From Geminicoccus harenae (GTDB lineage: Bacteria; Pseudomonadota; Alphaproteobacteria; Geminicoccales; Geminicoccaceae): a stretch of 64,000 nucleotides of DNA. The DNA is taken from positions 62,001 to 126,000 of the forward strand of contig NZ_JABGCL010000011.1 of NCBI RefSeq assembly GCF_019800005.1, read 5' to 3'. The translations under genes were made by a program, and so were the position numbers. Positions 18,250 to 29,739 of this stretch are shown here, piece after piece (positions within the stretch are counted from its first letter, which is position 1; every line of letters begins with the position of its first letter). The notes beneath the pieces were generated by a model. The model saw only the letters and a list, made by a program, of their open reading frames with translations. It had not been told where the DNA came from and did no database searches.

Positions 18250-19195
18250 GGATGCCTCCGGGCAGATGGTGGGACGGTGCCGCGGCGGTGCTGCGCGCGC
18301 GCCAGAACAGGTCGGACACCAGGGCGAAGGTGAGCACGCCGGTCGCCTGGTGCAGCACCGCTTTCCAGATCGGCACCTCCAGCACGATCACCAGGGCGCC
18401 GAAGCCCACCTGGACCAGGACCAGCACGGCGGTGACGAGGCTCTGCCGGCGCACCTCCTGCGGCACCCGCCCGTCGCGCAGGCAGCCGGCCAGCAGGGCC
18501 AGGAGCGCTATCGCGAAGGTGGCGGCCAGGTAGCGGTGGATCATGTGGATCACCTCGCCGCCGTCGCTCCAGTCCGGGACCAGCCCGCCATTGCAGGCAG
18601 GCCAAGTGTAGCAGGCGAGCGAGGCGCCCGACTTGGCGGTCATCGCGGCCGACATCATGGCGAGCAGCCCGGTCACCATCGCGATCAGCGCGGTCGGCCG
18701 GATCCAGCCGGGTGCCGCCTGTGCCCCGGGCTCCCGCCGCCGGGCCGCGTCATGGATGCCCAGCACCACCACCAGCAGGATCAGGGCGTTGCCCAGGTGG
18801 AGCGCCACCGACCAGGGGCTGTTGCGGTCGAGCACGGTCAGCCCGCCAAGGAGGCCCTGGACGACCAGGAGCAGCACCATGAGCATGACCGAGGGGGCAA
18901 GGCGCGGGTGGAGCTCGCGGTTGCGCCATCCCTGCCAGGCCACCACCAGGGTGAGCGGCCCCAGGATCACACCGCCGACCAGCCGGTGCACCCATTCCAG
19001 CATGATCTGGTAGTAGTCGTAGCCGATGTTCGGCACTTCATCGACCAGGGACGGCAGGGGCACCCAGTAGCCGTAGCAGGTCGGCCAGTCCGGGCAGGAC
19101 AGGCCGCTATTGGTGGTGCGCACCACCCCTCCCAGCACGATCATCCCGAAGACGAGGACCGCGGTGAGGCCGGCGGTGCGGCGCAGCGCATTCAT
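18230..19195 (-). CDS. ctaA: Haem A synthase (COX15)
   Basis: A 321-residue inner-membrane haem O monooxygenase that makes haem A for the aa3 oxidase. About eight helices are visible. The conserved periplasmic cysteine pair is in SCPDWPTC near residue 33, and haem-ligating histidines appear in LEWVHRLVGG, ALHLGNAL, MIHRYLAA and VLHQATGVL. The start ATG at 19195 overlaps the surf1 stop (ATGA at 19192-19195). It belongs to the oxidase operon and its 3' end overlaps the M32 peptidase start. Confidence 0.94.
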   Translation of the reverse strand: MNALRRTAGLTAVLVFGMIVLGGVVRTTNSGLSCPDWPTCYGYWVPLPSLVDEVPNIGYDYYQIMLEWVHRLVGGVILGPLTLVVAWQGWRNRELHPRLAPSVMLMVLLLVVQGLLGGLTVLDRNSPWSVALHLGNALILLVVVLGIHDAARRREPGAQAAPGWIRPTALIAMVTGLLAMMSAAMTAKSGASLACYTWPACNGGLVPDWSDGGEVIHMIHRYLAATFAIALLALLAGCLRDGRVPQEVRRQSLVTAVLVLVQVGFGALVIVLEVPIWKAVLHQATGVLTFALVSDLFWRARSTAAAPSHHLPGGIRAAGLR

Positions 19196-19896
19196 GGGGT
19201 TCGATCCGTCCGTTCCGACGAAAAGGCGAGGTAGACCAGCAGGAGGGCGAAGGCGAGGCCGTACCAAGTGATCACATAGCCCAGATGGTTGTTCGGCAGG
19301 TCGATCCTGGGCGGTGCCGCCTCCGGCGTGGCGCCGGGCGAGCCCGGGAGGAGCTGCAGCGCCACCGGCTCCAGCGGCCGGCCGAACCGCTCGCCCAGTG
19401 CGCCCAGGTCCAGCCAGAACCAGCGCCCGCTGGCGGGGTCGTTGGCCGGCATGAACCAGGTCTGCTGTTCCTGGCTGCGGTCGCGGACGATCGCTTCCAG
19501 CTCGACCGGGCCCGCCGGCTCCGGCGGCAGGGTCGCCGCGTCGGCGAGAAAGCCGCGGTCCACCAGCAGCGTCCGGCCATCCTCCGTGGCGAAGGCACCC
19601 AGCAGGTGGCCACCCAGCTGTCCGTTCCGGTTCTCGACCCCGTAGCGGTCGACCGGCCCCGGCGGCGTGACGAACCGGCCGGTGGCCTGCGTCCGCTGCC
19701 AGGCGACGGCCGCCGGATCGTCGAGGGGCAGGTCGAGGAGCGGGACCGGATCCGAGCCGGCGCGCGTCTCGATGGTCTGGATGAGGTCGGTCTTCCAGTG
19801 CAGGCGCTGGAGCTGCCAGGTGCCCAGGCCCAGCAGCAGGACGAGGGCGGGCAGGACGGCGAGGGTCGGCAGCAGGCGAGGCCGGAAGCGGCGCAT
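19192..19896 (-). CDS. SURF1 family cytochrome oxidase assembly protein
   Basis: A 234-residue membrane protein that helps deliver haem A to oxidase subunit I. It has one transmembrane helix near the N-terminus (LLPTLAVLPALVLLLGLGTWQLQRL, the LGxWQxxR SURF1 signature) and one at the C-terminus (GYVITWYGLAFALLLVYLAF, the Y-x-x-T-W-Y signature). The ATG at 19896 lies 13 bases after the DUF983 stop; a GTG 39 bases further upstream is possible but would overlap that gene. SURF1 genes between ctaE and ctaA are usual in alphaproteobacteria. Confidence 0.92.
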   Translation of the reverse strand: MRRFRPRLLPTLAVLPALVLLLGLGTWQLQRLHWKTDLIQTIETRAGSDPVPLLDLPLDDPAAVAWQRTQATGRFVTPPGPVDRYGVENRNGQLGGHLLGAFATEDGRTLLVDRGFLADAATLPPEPAGPVELEAIVRDRSQEQQTWFMPANDPASGRWFWLDLGALGERFGRPLEPVALQLLPGSPGATPEAAPPRIDLPNNHLGYVITWYGLAFALLLVYLAFSSERTDRTP

Positions 19897-19909
19897 GGGG
19901 ATGGACGTC

Positions 19910-20272
19910 TCAGTTGCCCTGCTGGAAGTCGTCACGACGGTGACGGTATTGCAGGGCGATCAGGAGGGCCTTGGCCGGGCGCATGATCGCCAGGACCAGG
20001 AGAACGGTCAGGGGCAGCCAGACCAGCATGTGCAGCCAGACCGGCCATGCCCAGGCGAGCTCGGCGAACAGGGCGCCGAACACCACGATACAGCCGACCA
20101 GCAGGACGATGAAGGCAACCGGCCCATCGCCGCTGTCCTGGCCGGACAAATCGGCCCTGCAGGCCGGGCAGCGGGGCCGGATCGAGAGGAAGCCGTCGAA
20201 CAGCCGCCCCTCGCCGCAGGCCGGGCAGCGACCGCGCAGCCCGGCGTCAAGCGGTGAAACCGGCTGGCTCAC
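19910..20272 (-). CDS. DUF983 zinc-ribbon membrane protein
   Basis: A 120-residue protein with two CxxC pairs in GRCPACGEGRLF and RPRCPACRADL (residues ~14-40), followed by two membrane helices (FIVLLVGCIVVFGALFAEL and LHMLVWLPLTVLLVLAIM). The start is GTG at 20272, whose GTGA overlaps the ctaE stop; the next codons give VSQPVSPLDAGLRGRCPAC. DUF983 proteins are regularly found in this place in alphaproteobacterial oxidase operons and are presumed to assist assembly, but no biochemical role is established that I know of. Confidence 0.9.
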   Translation of the reverse strand: MSQPVSPLDAGLRGRCPACGEGRLFDGFLSIRPRCPACRADLSGQDSGDGPVAFIVLLVGCIVVFGALFAELAWAWPVWLHMLVWLPLTVLLVLAIMRPAKALLIALQYRHRRDDFQQGN

Positions 20273-21129
20273 CAGGTGGTGGTCGTGGCCCACGACAGGC
20301 TGCCGCCCCACCAGTACATGGACACGAACAGGAACAGCCACACCACGTCGACGAAGTGCCAGTACCAGGCGGCAGCTTCGAGCCCGACATGCTTCTCCGG
20401 CGCGAACTGCAGGGCCGCGGCGCGGATCGCGCAGACCAGCAGGAACGTGGTGCCGATGAACACGTGGAAGCCGTGGAACCCGGTCGTCATGTAGAAGGTC
20501 GAACCGAAGACGCCGGACTTGATCGTCAGGCCCTCATGGACCGCGTGGAAATACTCGTAGACCTGGAAGGCCGTGAAGATGGCGCCCAGCAGGACCGTCA
20601 GCCAGAGCGCCTGCGCCGCGGTGCGGTTGTCGCCCTCGCGCACGCAGTGGTGCGCCCAGGTCACCGTGGTGCCGGACAGCAGCAGGATCAGCGTGTTCAG
20701 GAAGGGGATGTCGAAGGCCGGGACGGGATTGATGCCGGCCGGCGGCCAGCTCTGCGGGACCAGGTCCGGCGGATAGATCGCCCCCCAGAAGAAGGCCCAG
20801 AAGAAGGCGAAGAAGAACATCACCTCGGTGGTGATGAACAGGGCCATGCCCAGGCGCAGCCCGAAGTTGACCGTCTCGTTGTGGTCGCCGCGCCGCGACT
20901 CCTTGATGACCTCCCGCCACCAGCCGAACATGGTGTAGAGGATCGCCAGGACGCCCAGGGCCAGCACAAATGGCCAGCCGGTCCAGGAATGCATCCAGGC
21001 GACCATGCCGATGGCGAACAGCAGCCCGGAGAACGCGCCGATGAACGGCCAGGGGCTGGGATCGACCAGATGATAAGGGTGGTTTGGCTTTCCGTGGTCG
21101 TGATGCGCCACGTCCGTACTGGCCGCCAT
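20269..21129 (-). CDS. ctaE: Cytochrome c oxidase subunit III
   Basis: A 286-residue subunit III with seven helices. It opens with a His-rich segment (HHDHGKPNHPYHLVDPSPWP) typical of the subunit. WGAIYPPDLVPQSWPPAGI, the SGTTVTWAHH segment, and the C-terminal GFHGFHVFIGTTFL and YWHFVDVVWLFLF motifs are all family signatures. ATG start at 21129, in the oxidase operon 39 bases after ctaG. It stabilises the catalytic core and its proton uptake path. Confidence 0.96.
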   Translation of the reverse strand: MAASTDVAHHDHGKPNHPYHLVDPSPWPFIGAFSGLLFAIGMVAWMHSWTGWPFVLALGVLAILYTMFGWWREVIKESRRGDHNETVNFGLRLGMALFITTEVMFFFAFFWAFFWGAIYPPDLVPQSWPPAGINPVPAFDIPFLNTLILLLSGTTVTWAHHCVREGDNRTAAQALWLTVLLGAIFTAFQVYEYFHAVHEGLTIKSGVFGSTFYMTTGFHGFHVFIGTTFLLVCAIRAAALQFAPEKHVGLEAAAWYWHFVDVVWLFLFVSMYWWGGSLSWATTTTW

Positions 21130-21168
21130 GCTCGCCTTCCTCGTTGAACCTACGACCGACTCAAGGGC

Positions 21169-21762
21169 TCAGCCCGCCGGCGGCGTCGGCGTTCCCGCCT
21201 CGGCCGGTTCGGCAGCCCTGGTCGAAAGCTTACGCGTCTCTTCCGCGTCCTTGAAGAACGTGTAGGACAGGGTGATCGTCCGGATGTGCTCCGCCTCCGG
21301 GTCCTCCAGCATCGCCGGATCGACGTAGAAGGAAACCGGCATGTCGACGCTCTGCCCGGGCTGCAGGACCTGCTCCTCGAAGCAGAAGCACTGGATCTTC
21401 GCGAAGTACGGGCCGGTCGCGAACGGCGTCACGTTGAACGTGGCCGTGCCGGCGATCGGCTGCGCGGTCCGGTTCTCCGCGGTGTAGAAGATCAGCTTCT
21501 CCTCGCCCAGCCGGACCTTGACCGAGCGCTGGGCCGGCTTGAACTGCCAGGGCATGTCCGCCGCGGTGTCGGCGTTGAAGTAGACGGTGACTTCGACATC
21601 GCTGGCCGCAGCCGGCGCCGTCTCGGCCCTCTGGGTCGTGCCCCCATAGCCCGTGACCTTGCAGAACAGGTCGTAGAGCGGCACCGCCGCCGCGGTGAGG
21701 CCGACCATGCCGCCGATCGTCGCGACGCAGACCAGGGCCACGCGGGTGTTCGAGGCGCTCAT
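21169..21762 (-). CDS. ctaG: Cytochrome c oxidase assembly protein Cox11 (CuB insertion)
   Basis: A 197-residue periplasm-facing copper chaperone with one N-terminal transmembrane helix (residues ~7-30, then LYDLFCKVTGYGGT). The Cu-binding CFCF motif is visible as KIQCFCFEEQ around residue 122, and the family's MPVSFYVDP segment follows. The last ~20 residues are a Pro/Ala-rich tail. The ATG overlaps the stop of the small CoxF-like gene upstream (ATGA at 21759-21762). It delivers copper to the CuB site of subunit I. Confidence 0.95.
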   Translation of the reverse strand: MSASNTRVALVCVATIGGMVGLTAAAVPLYDLFCKVTGYGGTTQRAETAPAAASDVEVTVYFNADTAADMPWQFKPAQRSVKVRLGEEKLIFYTAENRTAQPIAGTATFNVTPFATGPYFAKIQCFCFEEQVLQPGQSVDMPVSFYVDPAMLEDPEAEHIRTITLSYTFFKDAEETRKLSTRAAEPAEAGTPTPPAG

Positions 21763-21908
21763 GTCGGCACGTTGTCGGATATGCGGACCATGGTCAGGAA
21801 GTAGAACAGGACCACGAAGGCGAGGAGCAGGGCCGCCACTACGTAGTTCTTGGTCCTGCGCCGGCGTTCCTGCTCGGGCGTCAGCTTCATCGGAATCGTC
21901 CCGGTCAC
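21759..21908 (-). CDS. Small CoxF-like membrane protein
   Basis: A 49-residue single-helix protein between ctaB and ctaG. It has a basic cytoplasmic part (LTPEQERRRRTKNYVV) and one helix (AALLLAFVVLFYFLTMVRI). It matches the small CoxF-type proteins found at this position in alphaproteobacterial oxidase operons. The start is ambiguous: GTG at 21908 overlaps the ctaB stop (GTGA), as is usual in this operon, while ATG at 21890 gives 43 residues. The function is unknown; the position implies an assembly role. Confidence 0.75.
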   Translation of the reverse strand: MTGTIPMKLTPEQERRRRTKNYVVAALLLAFVVLFYFLTMVRISDNVPT

Positions 21909-22822
21909 GGCAGCACCGCCGGCACGATCCGGTCGACGATCATCGCCACGAACACGGCGAACAGATAGACGATCGAGAACCGGAACAGCCGCATGGCTGC
22001 CACGTCGCTGCGGGTCTTCCGCAGGTTGAAGGCACGGCGGATGAACTCGGCGGACAGGCCAGCGGCGAGCAGGCCGTAGATCCAGCCGAGCTGGCCGGTC
22101 AGCAGCGGCGCCAGCGTCACCACACCCAGGGCCACCGTGTACCAGAAGATGTGGGCACGGGTGGTCTCCGCACCGGCGACCACCGGCAGCATCGGCACGC
22201 CGACCTTGGCGTAGTCGCCGCTGCGATACAGGGCCAGCGCCCAGAAATGCGGCGGCGTCCACAGGAATACGATCAGGAACATCAGGATCGGCAGGACGTC
22301 CACCGCCCCCGTGACCGCGGCCCAGGCCACCACCGGCGGCAGGGCACCCGCGGCACCGCCGATCACGATGTTCTGCGGCGTGCGCCGCTTCAGGAACATC
22401 GTGTACACGAACACGTAGAAGCCGATGGTGAAGGCCAGGAGCCCGGCGGCCAGCCAGTTGGTGGCCAGGCCCAGCACCATCACCGACAGGATCGAGAGCA
22501 CCACGCCGAAGCCCAGCGCATCCTCAGGGGCGATCCGCCCGTTCGCGGTCGGCCGGTTGCGGGTGCGCGCCATGCGCACGTCGATGTCGGCGTCGTACCA
22601 GTTGTTGATCGCGGCGGAGGCACCGGCACCGGCCAGGATCGCCAGCAGCGTGATGGCAGCCAGCAGGGGGTGCAGGCTGCCCGGTGCCATGAATAGGCCG
22701 ACCGCGCCCGTGAACACCACGAGCTGCATCACGTTCGGCTTCATCAGGGTCACGTAGTCACGCGCGGAGGAGGCGTATGCCTCCTCCGTCGTCGTCCCGG
22801 TCGCCCGCAGGCTCACCGCCAT
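21905..22822 (-). CDS. ctaB: Protohaem IX farnesyltransferase (COX10)
   Basis: A 305-residue UbiA-superfamily membrane enzyme that farnesylates haem B to haem O. The first Asp-rich motif is NNWYDADIDVRMARTRNRP (around 75-94), followed by the second Asp-type motif with YRSGDYAKVGVPMLPV. Opening residues YVTLMKPNVMQLVVFT are typical of the family. ATG start at 22822. It lies downstream of ctaD with 26 bases between and overlaps the CoxF-like gene by four bases. Together with CtaA it completes haem A synthesis in the operon. Confidence 0.96.
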   Translation of the reverse strand: MAVSLRATGTTTEEAYASSARDYVTLMKPNVMQLVVFTGAVGLFMAPGSLHPLLAAITLLAILAGAGASAAINNWYDADIDVRMARTRNRPTANGRIAPEDALGFGVVLSILSVMVLGLATNWLAAGLLAFTIGFYVFVYTMFLKRRTPQNIVIGGAAGALPPVVAWAAVTGAVDVLPILMFLIVFLWTPPHFWALALYRSGDYAKVGVPMLPVVAGAETTRAHIFWYTVALGVVTLAPLLTGQLGWIYGLLAAGLSAEFIRRAFNLRKTRSDVAAMRLFRFSIVYLFAVFVAMIVDRIVPAVLP

Positions 22823-22848
22823 TCGATTGCGCTCCTAAGGCGTTACGA

Positions 22849-25309
<2,461 letters not shown>

Positions 25310-25496
25310 CGACACGGCTTCCTTCTTTGCCTCGCTCATCGCCCGACTTGCGGCCCCGGATCCCCGGACACCAGATCCCCGGACGAACGACATCCTTCCC
25401 GGGAGATGCGCGACCTCCCGGCTCGCAGCGACCATATGGACGAGCCCCAGCAGGCCGCGAGTGACAGATTGCCGCAAGTTTTTGGTTCTCCGAGGG

Positions 25497-26252
25497 TTAT
25501 TCGTCCGTTTGCAGAGATTCGACGCTGTTCGGGGCCTGGTGGCGGCGCAGCATGACGCCCGCCGCCAGGGCCGCCAGCGCCGCGGTCTCCGCACGCAGCA
25601 CCGTGGGCGCCAGACGGCCCCGCACGACATCGGGAAGGCCGGCTAGCACCGCATCGTCCTCCGGAGCAAGCCCGCCCTCGGGCCCGATCAGCAGATCGGC
25701 CCCATCCGGCTCCCTGCCCAGCAGGTCCAGGACGCCGGCGTCAGCCAGGGGATCCAGCACCAGGAGCGGCCGGCCCGGCCGGCGCAGCGGCCCGATCGCC
25801 ACCAGCGGCGTTTCCCCGTGGATCACCGGCACGTCCAGCCGGCCGCACTGTTCGGCCGCCTCGACCGCGATCGCGTGGAGGCGCTCGAGGCGGCCCAAGG
25901 GGTGGGCGATCCGCTGGCTGCGCACCGGCACGATTGCCGCCACGTCCAGCTCCGTCGCTTTCTCAATCAGCCATTCCAGCCTCGGCCGGCGGATGACCGC
26001 CTGGAACAGCACCGGTGCCGCGCGGCGCTTCGGCAGGTCCCGGAGCTTGTCCAGTACCGCGACGGTGGCACTGCGCTTACCCAGGCCTGTGATCCTGCCG
26101 GCAAAGCCGCCGCTTCGCCCGTCGAACAGCTCGAGCGGGTCGCCCTCGGCACGCCGCATCACCCGGGCCAGATAATGCGCCCGCGCCTCGTCCAGGTCGA
26201 TCTGCGCCCCGGCCCGCAACGGGCCCGGCACGAACAGCCGGATCGTGCTCAA
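25497..26252 (-). CDS. rsmE: 16S rRNA m3U1498 methyltransferase
   Basis: A 251-residue SPOUT-class methyltransferase that modifies U1498 of 16S rRNA. The PUA-like N-terminus reads LSTIRLFVPGPL, and the knotted C-terminal domain has the SAM-binding segments LLIGPEGGLAPEDDAVL and APTVLRAETAALAAL. The start is likely TTG at 26252, since GGAGGG lies seven bases upstream and gives the usual MxxIRLFV beginning; an ATG five codons earlier (26267) is the alternative. It is divergent from ubiA and lies upstream of the oxidase operon, but is separated from it by about 190 bases. Confidence 0.93.
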   Translation of the reverse strand: MSTIRLFVPGPLRAGAQIDLDEARAHYLARVMRRAEGDPLELFDGRSGGFAGRITGLGKRSATVAVLDKLRDLPKRRAAPVLFQAVIRRPRLEWLIEKATELDVAAIVPVRSQRIAHPLGRLERLHAIAVEAAEQCGRLDVPVIHGETPLVAIGPLRRPGRPLLVLDPLADAGVLDLLGREPDGADLLIGPEGGLAPEDDAVLAGLPDVVRGRLAPTVLRAETAALAALAAGVMLRRHQAPNSVESLQTDE

Positions 26253-26348
26253 GCCGGATCCCTCCATCTCGCTCGCTTGGCGACGCCTTCCCACCACGGC
26301 CGGCAGGGGCGGCTTCGCGCCGGCCTTGTGTGCCGCTAAAAGGCCGGC

Positions 26349-27263
26349 ATGTCGAACCCGCCGTCCGTTTCCGTCGCCGATCGCCAGCACCACTGGACCG
26401 ACCGGCTGCCGGCCTCCCTCCGCCCCTATGCGACCCTGGCCCGCTGGGACCGGCCGATCGGGACCTGGCTGCTGCTGCTGCCCTGCTGGATGGGCCTGGC
26501 CCTGGCGCCGGGCCTGCCTGACCCGGTCCTGCTGGTGGCCTTCGCCATCGGCGCCGTCGCCATGCGCGGGGCGGGCTGCACGGTCAACGACATGGCCGAC
26601 CGGGAGTTCGACGCCCGGGTGGAACGCACGCGGGCGCGGCCGCTCGCCTCTGGTGCCCTGTCCATGCGCCAGGCGGCCCTGTTCACCGCGGCGCAGACCC
26701 TGGTGGGCGGCCTCGTCCTCCTGGTCCTGCCGCCCCCAGCGGCGCTGACCGCCCTCCTGGCCCTGCCGCTCGTGGTGATCTACCCGTTCATGAAGCGGAT
26801 CACCTGGTGGCCGCAGGCCTTTCTCGGCATCACCTTCAACTGGGGCGTGCTGGTGGGCGGCGTGGCGGCTGGCGCGCAGGCACCGGCCATCCTGCTGCTC
26901 TATGCCGGCTCGATCGCCTGGACGATCGGCTACGACACGATCTACGCCCACCAGGACAAGGCGGACGACGCGCTGATCGGGGTCCGCTCCACCGCCCGGC
27001 TGTTCGGCGCGCAGACCCACCGCTGGCTTTTCCTCTTCTACGCCACCACCATATTGGGCTGGGCGGCAGGGGGCTGGCTGGCGGGCAAGGGCCCGTTCTT
27101 CGCGGGCACCCTCCTGCTCATCGCCATCTATCTGTTCCACGAGGCCAGAACCGTGCCGATCGACGACCCGGCGGCTTGCCTGCGCGCCTTCCGCCGCCAC
27201 CGCTTTGTCGGCCTGGCCCTGTTCCTCGGCATGGTGCTGGACGGCTGGGTGGTGCTGTCTTGA
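26349..27263 (+). CDS. ubiA: 4-hydroxybenzoate octaprenyltransferase
   Basis: A 304-residue membrane prenyltransferase of ubiquinone biosynthesis. The first aspartate motif is NDMADREFDARVERTRARPLASG and the second is YDTIYAHQDKADDALIGVRS, both characteristic of UbiA rather than of other family members. About eight helices are visible, and the N-terminal RPYATLARWDRPIGTWLLLLP is typical. It overlaps the next gene by three bases (TTGA). It attaches the polyprenyl tail to 4-hydroxybenzoate in the inner membrane. Confidence 0.95.
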   Translation: MSNPPSVSVADRQHHWTDRLPASLRPYATLARWDRPIGTWLLLLPCWMGLALAPGLPDPVLLVAFAIGAVAMRGAGCTVNDMADREFDARVERTRARPLASGALSMRQAALFTAAQTLVGGLVLLVLPPPAALTALLALPLVVIYPFMKRITWWPQAFLGITFNWGVLVGGVAAGAQAPAILLLYAGSIAWTIGYDTIYAHQDKADDALIGVRSTARLFGAQTHRWLFLFYATTILGWAAGGWLAGKGPFFAGTLLLIAIYLFHEARTVPIDDPAACLRAFRRHRFVGLALFLGMVLDGWVVLS

Positions 27264-28675
27264 GGTTCGGCGGCTCGATCTTCACCGCGATCGGCGACGA
27301 ACTGGACGGGCTGCGCCGCGGCCTGACCGACCTCGCCACCGGCATGGTGCGCGACCGCACCCGGCTCGCCATCACCGGACTGCGTCGCAGCGGCAAGACC
27401 GTGCTCACGACCTGCCTGGCCCACCACCTGCTGGAGCCGTCCGGCCTGCCGTTCCTGTCGGTGGTAGCCGAGAACCGGCTGGACGCGACCAGGCTCGTGC
27501 CGCTGCGCGACCTGCCGCCCTTCCCGCTGGAGGAGGCGATCGCCGGGCTGGCGCGCGAGACCCCGGTCTGGCCGCAGCCGACCGACCGGCTGAGCGGGCT
27601 CGCCATCGAGATCCTCTACCGCACCGGCAACCGGCTCGGCCGGCTGCTCGACCCGACCCGCCGGCACTTCGTCGAGATCGTCGACTATCCGGGCGAATGG
27701 CTCCTGGACCTGCCCCTGCTGGAGCACGACTTCCGCACCTTCTCCGCGCACGCGCTGGCCCTCGCCGAGCGGCCGATCCGCCAGCCGGCGGCGGCGGCAT
27801 GGCAGGAAGTCCTGAAGGGGGTGGATCCGCAGGCACCGGGCGACCCGGCGCTGGAGGCCCGGCTGGCCGACGCCTATCGCGCCTATCTCCAAGCCTGCCA
27901 GGAGGAGCTGGGCCTGTCCTTCATCCAGCCGGGCCGGTTCGTCGACCGCAGCAAGATCCCGGACGAGGAGCTGATCAGGTTCTGCCCGCTGCCGCTCTCC
28001 GCCTCGCCCCTGCCCTACGATTCGATCGGCGCCCGGTTCGAGCGCCGGTTCGAGCGCTACCGGGACGAGCTGGTCAAGCCGTTCTACCGGGACAATTTCT
28101 CCCGCTTCGACCGGCAGATCGTGCTGGTCGACCTGCTCACTGCGCTCAATCGCGGCCCGGACCATTTCGAGGACGTGCAGGAATCGCTCGCGACCGTGGT
28201 ACGTTCGTTCCGCTACGGCAGCGGCAGCATCCTGACCAACTGGCTCACCCCGAGGATCGACCGGCTGGTGTTCGCCGCCACCAAGGCGGACCATATCGCC
28301 CCCTCGCAGCATGCCGCGATGAAGCAGCTCCTGGAGATCATGATCGCCCCCTCCTCCCGCCACACCCGCTTTGCCGGCGCACCCCACGAGGTGCTGGCCG
28401 TGGCGGCCCTGCGCTCCACCGACGTGGTTCGCACCGAGCTGCACGGTCAGGTCCTGTCCTGCCTGAAGGGCCGGCTGGTCGAGACCGGCCAGGAGACCGT
28501 GCTGTTCCCAGGGGAGTTGCCGCCCGACCTGCCCGAGCCCCATGACTGGACGTCCGGCCGGTTCCGCTTCCGCGACTTCGCGCCACGACGCCTTCCGCGT
28601 GGCCGCAACGGGGCGGCCAGCCACATCCGGCTCGACCAGCTCCTGGAAGCGGCGATCGGGGACCGGCTGACATGA
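27260..28675 (+). CDS. YcjX-family GTPase-like protein
   Basis: A 471-residue protein of the YcjX family (DUF463). The P-loop is GLRRSGKTV at 40-48, and a Walker B-like VEIVDYPGEWLLD follows at about 135. The start is TTG at 27260, overlapping the ubiA stop in TTGA, which gives a normal N-terminus MRFGGSIFTAIGDELDGL. It overlaps the next gene by four bases (ATGA). YcjX is a cytoplasmic stress- and phage-shock-related P-loop protein; its partner YcjF (DUF697) is encoded next, as here. Molecular function is not established. Confidence 0.92.
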   Translation: MRFGGSIFTAIGDELDGLRRGLTDLATGMVRDRTRLAITGLRRSGKTVLTTCLAHHLLEPSGLPFLSVVAENRLDATRLVPLRDLPPFPLEEAIAGLARETPVWPQPTDRLSGLAIEILYRTGNRLGRLLDPTRRHFVEIVDYPGEWLLDLPLLEHDFRTFSAHALALAERPIRQPAAAAWQEVLKGVDPQAPGDPALEARLADAYRAYLQACQEELGLSFIQPGRFVDRSKIPDEELIRFCPLPLSASPLPYDSIGARFERRFERYRDELVKPFYRDNFSRFDRQIVLVDLLTALNRGPDHFEDVQESLATVVRSFRYGSGSILTNWLTPRIDRLVFAATKADHIAPSQHAAMKQLLEIMIAPSSRHTRFAGAPHEVLAVAALRSTDVVRTELHGQVLSCLKGRLVETGQETVLFPGELPPDLPEPHDWTSGRFRFRDFAPRRLPRGRNGAASHIRLDQLLEAAIGDRLT

Positions 28676-29739
28676 GTTCCAAGGAACCGATCCGGCCGTT
28701 CGAGCTCAGCCCCGACGATCCGCGCATCGGCCCGGTCGAGCCGCCGCCGAGCGTGCGCCCGACCGGCGAGGGCCTGGATCCGGCACTGCCGGTCGCCGAG
28801 GACACTGCCGAGTTGATCCCGCCTGCACCGGTGGGGCGGCGCCGGCGCGGCATCGGCTTCTGGCTCAAGCTGTCGCTGGCGCTGCTGGTGGTGACGGTGC
28901 TGGTGGGCCAGTTCGTCCTGTGGGTGCGGGACCTGATGGACGCCTCGCCCTGGCTGGCCGGCCCGCTGGGCATCCTGTCGATCGTCGCCTTGGGCAGCGG
29001 CACCGTGCTCGCCTGGCGGGGGATGCAGCGCTGGCGGTCCTTGGACCAGCGTGCCGAGATCCGCTCCGAGATCGAGCGGCTGGCGGGCTCCGAGCTGCAT
29101 GGCAGTGCCGCCAAGCGCCTCGACGAGATCTCGGCGCTGATCCGGCCGGTGCCGGGTGTGCCGCAGGCGCTGGCGCGCTACGAGCGGCAGGCCTCCGACG
29201 CCCTGGCGGACGGGGAGCGTATCGAGCTCTACGAGCGGACCGTGCTGAACGAGCTGGACGAGCAGGCCGTGCGCATCGTCGGCATGGGGGCCCGGGACAT
29301 CGCGGTGCTCACCGCGGTCACGCCCACCGGCCTGCTCGATGCGCTGGTGGTGCTCACCCGGACGTTCGCGATGCTCCAGCGACTGGCCGGCCTCTACGGC
29401 GTGCCGCCGGGCCGGCTCACCGTGCTGCGCCTCCTGCGGCTGAGCTTCCGCAATGCTGCACTGGCCGGCGCGGCGGACGTGCTGGCCCATGCCACCACCG
29501 AGCATTTGGGCGCGTCGTTCATGAGCATCCTGTCGGCCAAGGCCGGCCAGGGTGCTGGCAATGCGCTGCTTGCCGGCAGGCTGGGCCTGCAGGCGATCCG
29601 GCTGCTGCGGCCCCTGCCGTTCGTGACCAAGCGGCCACCCCGCCTGATCGACCTGCGCGGCATGCTGGGCTTCGACCCGACCACGCCGTTCGACCTGAAG
29701 CTGCCCGGCAGCCTGGATCGTCAGGCCGAGAGGCGCTGA
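28672..29739 (+). CDS. TIGR01620/DUF697 membrane protein (YcjF-like)
   Basis: A 355-residue inner-membrane protein that is the usual partner of YcjX. After a Pro-rich cytoplasmic leader come two helices (IGFWLKLSLALLVVTVLVGQFVLWV and SPWLAGPLGILSIVALGSGTVLAW, around residues 62-110). A helical soluble part and a DUF697-type C-terminus with TPTGLLDALVVLTRTFAMLQRLAGLYG follow. The start ATG overlaps the ycjX stop. Its last 19 bases overlap, tail to tail, the end of the small TatA-like gene on the other strand. Confidence 0.9.
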   Translation: MSSKEPIRPFELSPDDPRIGPVEPPPSVRPTGEGLDPALPVAEDTAELIPPAPVGRRRRGIGFWLKLSLALLVVTVLVGQFVLWVRDLMDASPWLAGPLGILSIVALGSGTVLAWRGMQRWRSLDQRAEIRSEIERLAGSELHGSAAKRLDEISALIRPVPGVPQALARYERQASDALADGERIELYERTVLNELDEQAVRIVGMGARDIAVLTAVTPTGLLDALVVLTRTFAMLQRLAGLYGVPPGRLTVLRLLRLSFRNAALAGAADVLAHATTEHLGASFMSILSAKAGQGAGNALLAGRLGLQAIRLLRPLPFVTKRPPRLIDLRGMLGFDPTTPFDLKLPGSLDRQAERR